The notes under the pieces: generated by a model
Told to the model about the DNA's origin: nothing
What the model saw: the letters and a program-made list of their open reading frames with translations, nothing else
The model's database searches: none
DNA from: Oscillospiraceae bacterium
Lineage (GTDB): Bacteria > Bacillota > Clostridia > Oscillospirales > Acutalibacteraceae
Assembly: GCA_003486665.1 (NCBI GenBank)
Contig: DNGF01000036.1
Location: forward strand, 1 to 17,804
DNA: 17,804 nt
Direction of reading: 5' to 3'
Shown: piece by piece, positions 14,773-17,804 of the stretch
Numbering within the stretch: position 1 is the stretch's first letter
How the letters are laid out: the number at the start of each line of letters is the position of its first letter
Position numbers and translations under genes: made by a program

Positions 14773-15885
14773 GTGCTGAAAAGAATATTTATATTTCTGA
14801 CTGTTTTTTGCTTAATGACGGTTAGTGCTTCTGCGCTCGAAGACTCCGATATTTCAGCAGAATGCGCCGTTGTTATTTCACAGCAGACCGGAGAAATCGT
14901 ATTTCAAAAGAATGCCTATAAACGTCATTCCATGGCAAGCACAACCAAAATTATGACATCGCTTATTGCCGCTCAATCCGGCAGACTGCATGATGAAATC
15001 GTTGTTTCAGATAAAATGATTCAGGTTGAGGGAACCTCAATGGGGCTTCTTCCCGGCGACAGAGTTTCGTTATATGAGCTTATTTGCGGAATGCTGCTTC
15101 CGTCGGGAAACGACGCGGCAAATGTAACGGCATACCATATCGGTGGAAATGTTGAAAACTTTGCAAAGTTAATGAATGACGAGGCAAAGATAATAGGCAT
15201 GAGGGATACAAACTTTGTGACTCCCTCCGGGCTTGATAACGAAAACCATTATTCAACGGCATATGACATGGCTCTTTTGGGCAGATATGCTGTAAAAAAT
15301 CCCGTATTCAGGTCTGTTTGCTCGTCAAAAAGCATTTCGCTGAGCTACGGGAATCCGCCGTACAGGCGCACGCTGTATAACCATAACCGTCTTTTGGAAA
15401 GCTATAAATACACTCTGGGAATTAAAACGGGTTTCACCAAAAAAAGCGGACGCTGTCTTGTTTCCTATGCCGAAAAGGACGGGACGGGACTTATTGCGGT
15501 TACTTTGAACGCTCCGAACGATTGGAACGATCATAAAATTATGCTCGATTACGGCTTTTCAAGGCTGAAAAGGCATATTTTTAACGCAACGGTGTCTGAC
15601 CGAATTTCGGTCGTCGGTGGAAATGTTGAAAATCTGTCGCTTTGCTGCGAGCCATTTGAATATGACAGCGCTGAACCAAAAAACATAGTTCAAAAATTTT
15701 ATGTTGATCGCTTTGCTTATGCACCGATCAAAAAGGGCGACAAATTCGGCGAGGTTAAGTTTTATATCAACGGAGAGTGTATCGGATCATCCGACATTAC
15801 GGCTGCGTCAGATGTTGCTCTTTCAGAACAAAAACAGGAAGAAAAAGGCTTTTTTCAGAAAATTAAGGAGAGATTTTTAAAATGA
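14773..15885 (+). CDS. D-alanyl-D-alanine carboxypeptidase (S11 family, DacB/DacF-like)
   Basis: This exported penicillin-binding protein removes the terminal D-Ala from peptidoglycan stem peptides and so limits cross-linking. The GTG start at 14773 gives 370 residues and a clean signal peptide (MLKR, hydrophobic core, then SASA before LEDSD). The three active-site motifs are intact: STTK with nucleophile Ser56 and Lys59, SGN at 111-113, and KTG at 218-220. A shortened C-terminal beta domain follows (about 270-345), and the last residues, FFQKIKERFLK, look like an amphipathic anchor helix of PBP5-type enzymes. Placement after gerW and before rluB matches the scpAB-dacB/dacF-rluB neighbourhood of sporulating Firmicutes, so a role in spore cortex or mother-cell peptidoglycan is plausible. 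spmA and spmB, often next to it, are missing. Whether it is dacB or dacF cannot be decided here. Confidence 0.92.
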   Translation: MLKRIFIFLTVFCLMTVSASALEDSDISAECAVVISQQTGEIVFQKNAYKRHSMASTTKIMTSLIAAQSGRLHDEIVVSDKMIQVEGTSMGLLPGDRVSLYELICGMLLPSGNDAANVTAYHIGGNVENFAKLMNDEAKIIGMRDTNFVTPSGLDNENHYSTAYDMALLGRYAVKNPVFRSVCSSKSISLSYGNPPYRRTLYNHNRLLESYKYTLGIKTGFTKKSGRCLVSYAEKDGTGLIAVTLNAPNDWNDHKIMLDYGFSRLKRHIFNATVSDRISVVGGNVENLSLCCEPFEYDSAEPKNIVQKFYVDRFAYAPIKKGDKFGEVKFYINGECIGSSDITAASDVALSEQKQEEKGFFQKIKERFLK

Positions 15886-16625
15886 CTGATGATAGAATCA
15901 GGCTTCAAAAGTACCTTTCAATGTGTGCTGTCGCTTCCCGGCGTAAGGCGGAGGAGCTTATCGCGCAGGGTAAGGTCAAGGTGAACGGCAGGGTTGCCGA
16001 GATTGGCGATAAGGTAAGTCCGAAGCATGACACGGTTACCGTAAGCGGCAGAAAAATTGTCGTCAATAAAAAGCACTATTATATTATGCTTCATAAGCCG
16101 AGAGGCTATATCACCACCATGGATGATGAAATGGGCAGAAAATGTGTTGCGGAGCTTGTCCGTGACGTCGGCGCAAGGGTTTATCCAGTCGGCAGGCTTG
16201 ACAAGGACTCCGAGGGACTTTTGCTCATGACGAATGACGGCGAATTTGCAAATCATATGACCCATCCGTCAAAGCATATTCCGAAAACCTACAGAGTAAC
16301 TGTTCGACCCGATGTGACGGAAGATATGCTCACGGCCTTTGCCGCGGGAATGGAGATCGACGGCAGAATGACCGCTCCGGCGGACGCTCATATTATCGAA
16401 AAACAGGACAACCGTGTTGTAATGGAAATTGTTCTGTATGAAGGCAGAAACCGTCAGATAAGAAAGATGTGCGAGTCGCTCGGACTTGAGGTTGCAAGGC
16501 TCAAGAGAACCTCGATGGGTTCTTTAAAGCTCGGAATGCTTCCTCCGGGTAAATGGCGCGAGCTTAAAGAGGACGAGGTTCATAAGCTCATGGTTTCTTC
16601 CGGCATGAAGGTCAATAAGTTCTGA
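15882..16625 (+). CDS. rluB: 23S rRNA pseudouridine synthase, RluB/RsuA family
   Basis: RluB converts a uridine in helix 89 of 23S rRNA, near position 2605 in E. coli numbering, to pseudouridine. The 247-residue product has an N-terminal S4 RNA-binding domain (RLQKYLSMCAVASRRKAEEL through GKVKVNG, about 7-36) and a pseudouridine synthase domain with the catalytic motif GRLDKDSEGLLLMTNDG (Asp107), then HPSKHIPKTYRVTV, and the C-terminal signature EGRNRQIRKMCESLGLEVARLKR. The gene overlaps the carboxypeptidase as ATGA (15882-15885) with AAGGAG upstream. An RsuA- or RluE-type 16S/23S enzyme is the alternative; the Firmicute context beside scpAB and a D,D-carboxypeptidase gene favours RluB. Confidence 0.92.
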   Translation: MTDDRIRLQKYLSMCAVASRRKAEELIAQGKVKVNGRVAEIGDKVSPKHDTVTVSGRKIVVNKKHYYIMLHKPRGYITTMDDEMGRKCVAELVRDVGARVYPVGRLDKDSEGLLLMTNDGEFANHMTHPSKHIPKTYRVTVRPDVTEDMLTAFAAGMEIDGRMTAPADAHIIEKQDNRVVMEIVLYEGRNRQIRKMCESLGLEVARLKRTSMGSLKLGMLPPGKWRELKEDEVHKLMVSSGMKVNKF

Positions 16626-16634
16626 GGTGGCTCT

Positions 16635-17006
16635 ATGATTAAGTTTTCACCTGTTTCGAACGATAAACTCCCCGAACCGTATTGTAATGACGCGTCGCTG
16701 AACGGATATATCGGCTATGATATGAACGATTCGGCAAAGGAATGCGGATATTCTGTTTTCAGACTCAACGGATATACAATGGAAATTCTCGATATCGTAA
16801 CCGAATGTGACGATGAAACGGTTGAGGGATTTATCAGAAGTTCTTTAAACTACGGCGCCAACAGAGGCGCATACATTGCTTTTTTTAATTCCGCAAACGG
16901 CATTAAGGTTGCCGAAAGGCTCGGATTTAAGGCTAATGACAAAAAAATACTTGAGGGAGAGATCCCCGAATTGCTTGCCGGCAGCTGCTGCAAGTGCAAA
17001 AAATAA
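16635..17006 (+). CDS. Small GNAT-like protein with cysteine-rich C-terminus
   Basis: This 123-residue protein is of unknown function. The part at residues 37-99 resembles a short GNAT acetyltransferase core: strands CGYSVFRLNGY and MEILDIVTE, a helix EGFIRSSLNYGANRGA, a strand YIAFF and the end motif VAERLGFK, which matches the Y/F-x-x-x-GF close of GNAT motif B. The acetyl-CoA pyrophosphate loop (R/Q-x-x-G-x-G/A) is not recognisable, so it may not be an active acetyltransferase. The C-terminus ends in a cysteine cluster (Cys118, Cys119, Cys121, then KK) that could bind metal. No signal peptide or membrane segment is seen. GAGGTGG precedes the ATG by four bases; it lies nine bases after rluB and 18 before yicC, so it is cotranscribed with RNA-related genes. 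Confidence 0.75.
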   Translation: MIKFSPVSNDKLPEPYCNDASLNGYIGYDMNDSAKECGYSVFRLNGYTMEILDIVTECDDETVEGFIRSSLNYGANRGAYIAFFNSANGIKVAERLGFKANDKKILEGEIPELLAGSCCKCKK

Positions 17007-17024
17007 ATCGGGAAGTGGATCTAT

Positions 17025-17804
17025 ATGGTAAAAAGCATGACAGGCTACGGCCGATGTCAGGAAATGATCGACGGAATGAGTATTACCGTTGAGATTAAAA
17101 GCGTTAATCACAGATATTTGGATTTTTCTTCAAGAGTTCCGAGAAATTACGGTTTTCTCGATGAAAAATTAAAAACCTTTGTTCAGTCAAAGATTTCAAG
17201 AGGCAAAATCGAGTGTTATGTTCAGGTGGACAACCTTGAGGACGACTCTGTTGTTGTTGAGGTCAATAAATCGCTTGCGGACGGCTATGTAAAAGCGTTT
17301 AAGGAGCTTTCCGATACATACGGAATCGAAAACAACCTCAACGCGGGAATACTTGCAAGAATGAGTGATGTTCTCGTAATTCGCAAGGCGGAGGCAGATG
17401 AAGACAGGATCTGGAACGCGGTTGAAAAGGTTGCGGAAAAGGCGGTCGATAAGTTCATTGCCATGCGTGAACGCGAGGGTCAGAAGCTTCGCGATGATGT
17501 TTTGTCAAGAGCCGACATTATTCTTTCTCATGTCGAATTTATTGAAAAGCGCTCTCCCGAAACTGTTAAGGAGTATAACGATAAGCTTCTTGCAAGAATG
17601 CAGGAGCTTTTGGGCGATATTCATGTTGAGGAAACAAGACTTCTTACGGAAGCGGCAATTTATGCGGACAAGATCGCTGTTGCGGAGGAAACGGTCCGCC
17701 TGAGAAGCCATATCGCTCAGCTCAAGGAGTTCTTTGATTTAAACGAGTCGATCGGCAGAAAGCTTGATTTCCTCGTTCAGGAGATAAACCGTGAGGCTAA
17801 CACT
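17025..17804 (+). CDS. yicC: YicC/YloC family endoribonuclease, 3' end outside window
   Basis: YicC-family proteins are conserved bacterial RNases; E. coli YicC has been shown to act on small RNA. The gene starts at the ATG at 17025 with the hallmark MVKSMTGYGR and is open for 260 codons to the last base, so it runs off the window; the family is about 290 residues, leaving some 30 unseen. Recognisable segments are VEIKSVNHRYLDFSSRVPR (residues 22-40), ISRGKIECYV, REREGQKLRDD in the middle, and the C-terminal domain with ETRLLTEAAIYADKIAVAEE, RLRSHIAQLKEFF and IGRKLDFLVQEINREANT. A long charged helical part lies in between. In Clostridia it is commonly followed by remA, gmk and rpoZ, which would be expected just past the window. 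Confidence 0.95.
   Translation, partial: MVKSMTGYGRCQEMIDGMSITVEIKSVNHRYLDFSSRVPRNYGFLDEKLKTFVQSKISRGKIECYVQVDNLEDDSVVVEVNKSLADGYVKAFKELSDTYGIENNLNAGILARMSDVLVIRKAEADEDRIWNAVEKVAEKAVDKFIAMREREGQKLRDDVLSRADIILSHVEFIEKRSPETVKEYNDKLLARMQELLGDIHVEETRLLTEAAIYADKIAVAEETVRLRSHIAQLKEFFDLNESIGRKLDFLVQEINREANT

Overview
The window is a dense, almost entirely plus-strand stretch of chromosome that reads like a low-to-mid GC, spore-forming Firmicute of class Clostridia, most likely an Oscillospirales/Ruminococcaceae-type gut bacterium. This is inferred from gene content (comEC-holA, an RNase M5-type TOPRIM protein, cdaA-cdaR, yqhQ-prmC, scpA-scpB, a DUF2953-GerW pair, a sporulation-type D,D-carboxypeptidase, rluB, a YicC/YloC protein), the TATAAT-type promoters and the strong GGAGG ribosome sites. 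Twenty protein genes are supported. The first (comEC) and the last (yicC) are cut by the window edges. I see no RNA genes, insertion sequences, CRISPR arrays or phage genes, and no gene-free stretch longer than about 180 bases.

Block 1 (2-3615): comEC (3' part), holA, rnmV and ispF are packed with overlapping or touching ends, so they look like one transcription unit joining DNA uptake, the replication clamp loader, 5S rRNA maturation and isoprenoid synthesis. The ComEC C-terminal metallo-beta-lactamase-like domain has lost its metal ligands.

Block 2 (3602-5887): a near-consensus promoter inside the end of ispF drives cdaA (c-di-AMP synthase) and its regulator cdaR. The unit closes with a clear rho-independent terminator; glmM, the usual third gene, is absent.

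Block 3 (5886-17804 and beyond): after a 182-base regulatory gap (terminator, three in-phase TTGTAAA repeats, an extended -10 promoter and a perfect inverted repeat near the predicted transcription start) comes a two-component module: a lipoprotein with four calcium-loop-like repeats, an OmpR/PhoB response regulator and a membrane histidine kinase. It runs without any visible terminator into yqhQ (DUF1385), prmC, an M50 membrane protease, scpA, scpB, a DUF2953 protein, gerW (ytfJ), a D,D-carboxypeptidase, rluB, a small GNAT-like protein and yicC. Gaps are at most 48 bases and several genes overlap, so translation and transcription are probably coupled over about 12 kb.

Most genes are ordinary housekeeping families. 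I did not find a clearly new defence or mobile system. The points most worth following are the lipoprotein-regulator-kinase module with its candidate autoregulatory promoter, the inactive-looking ComEC nuclease domain, the altered DGA motif of CdaA and the c-di-AMP pair without glmM.
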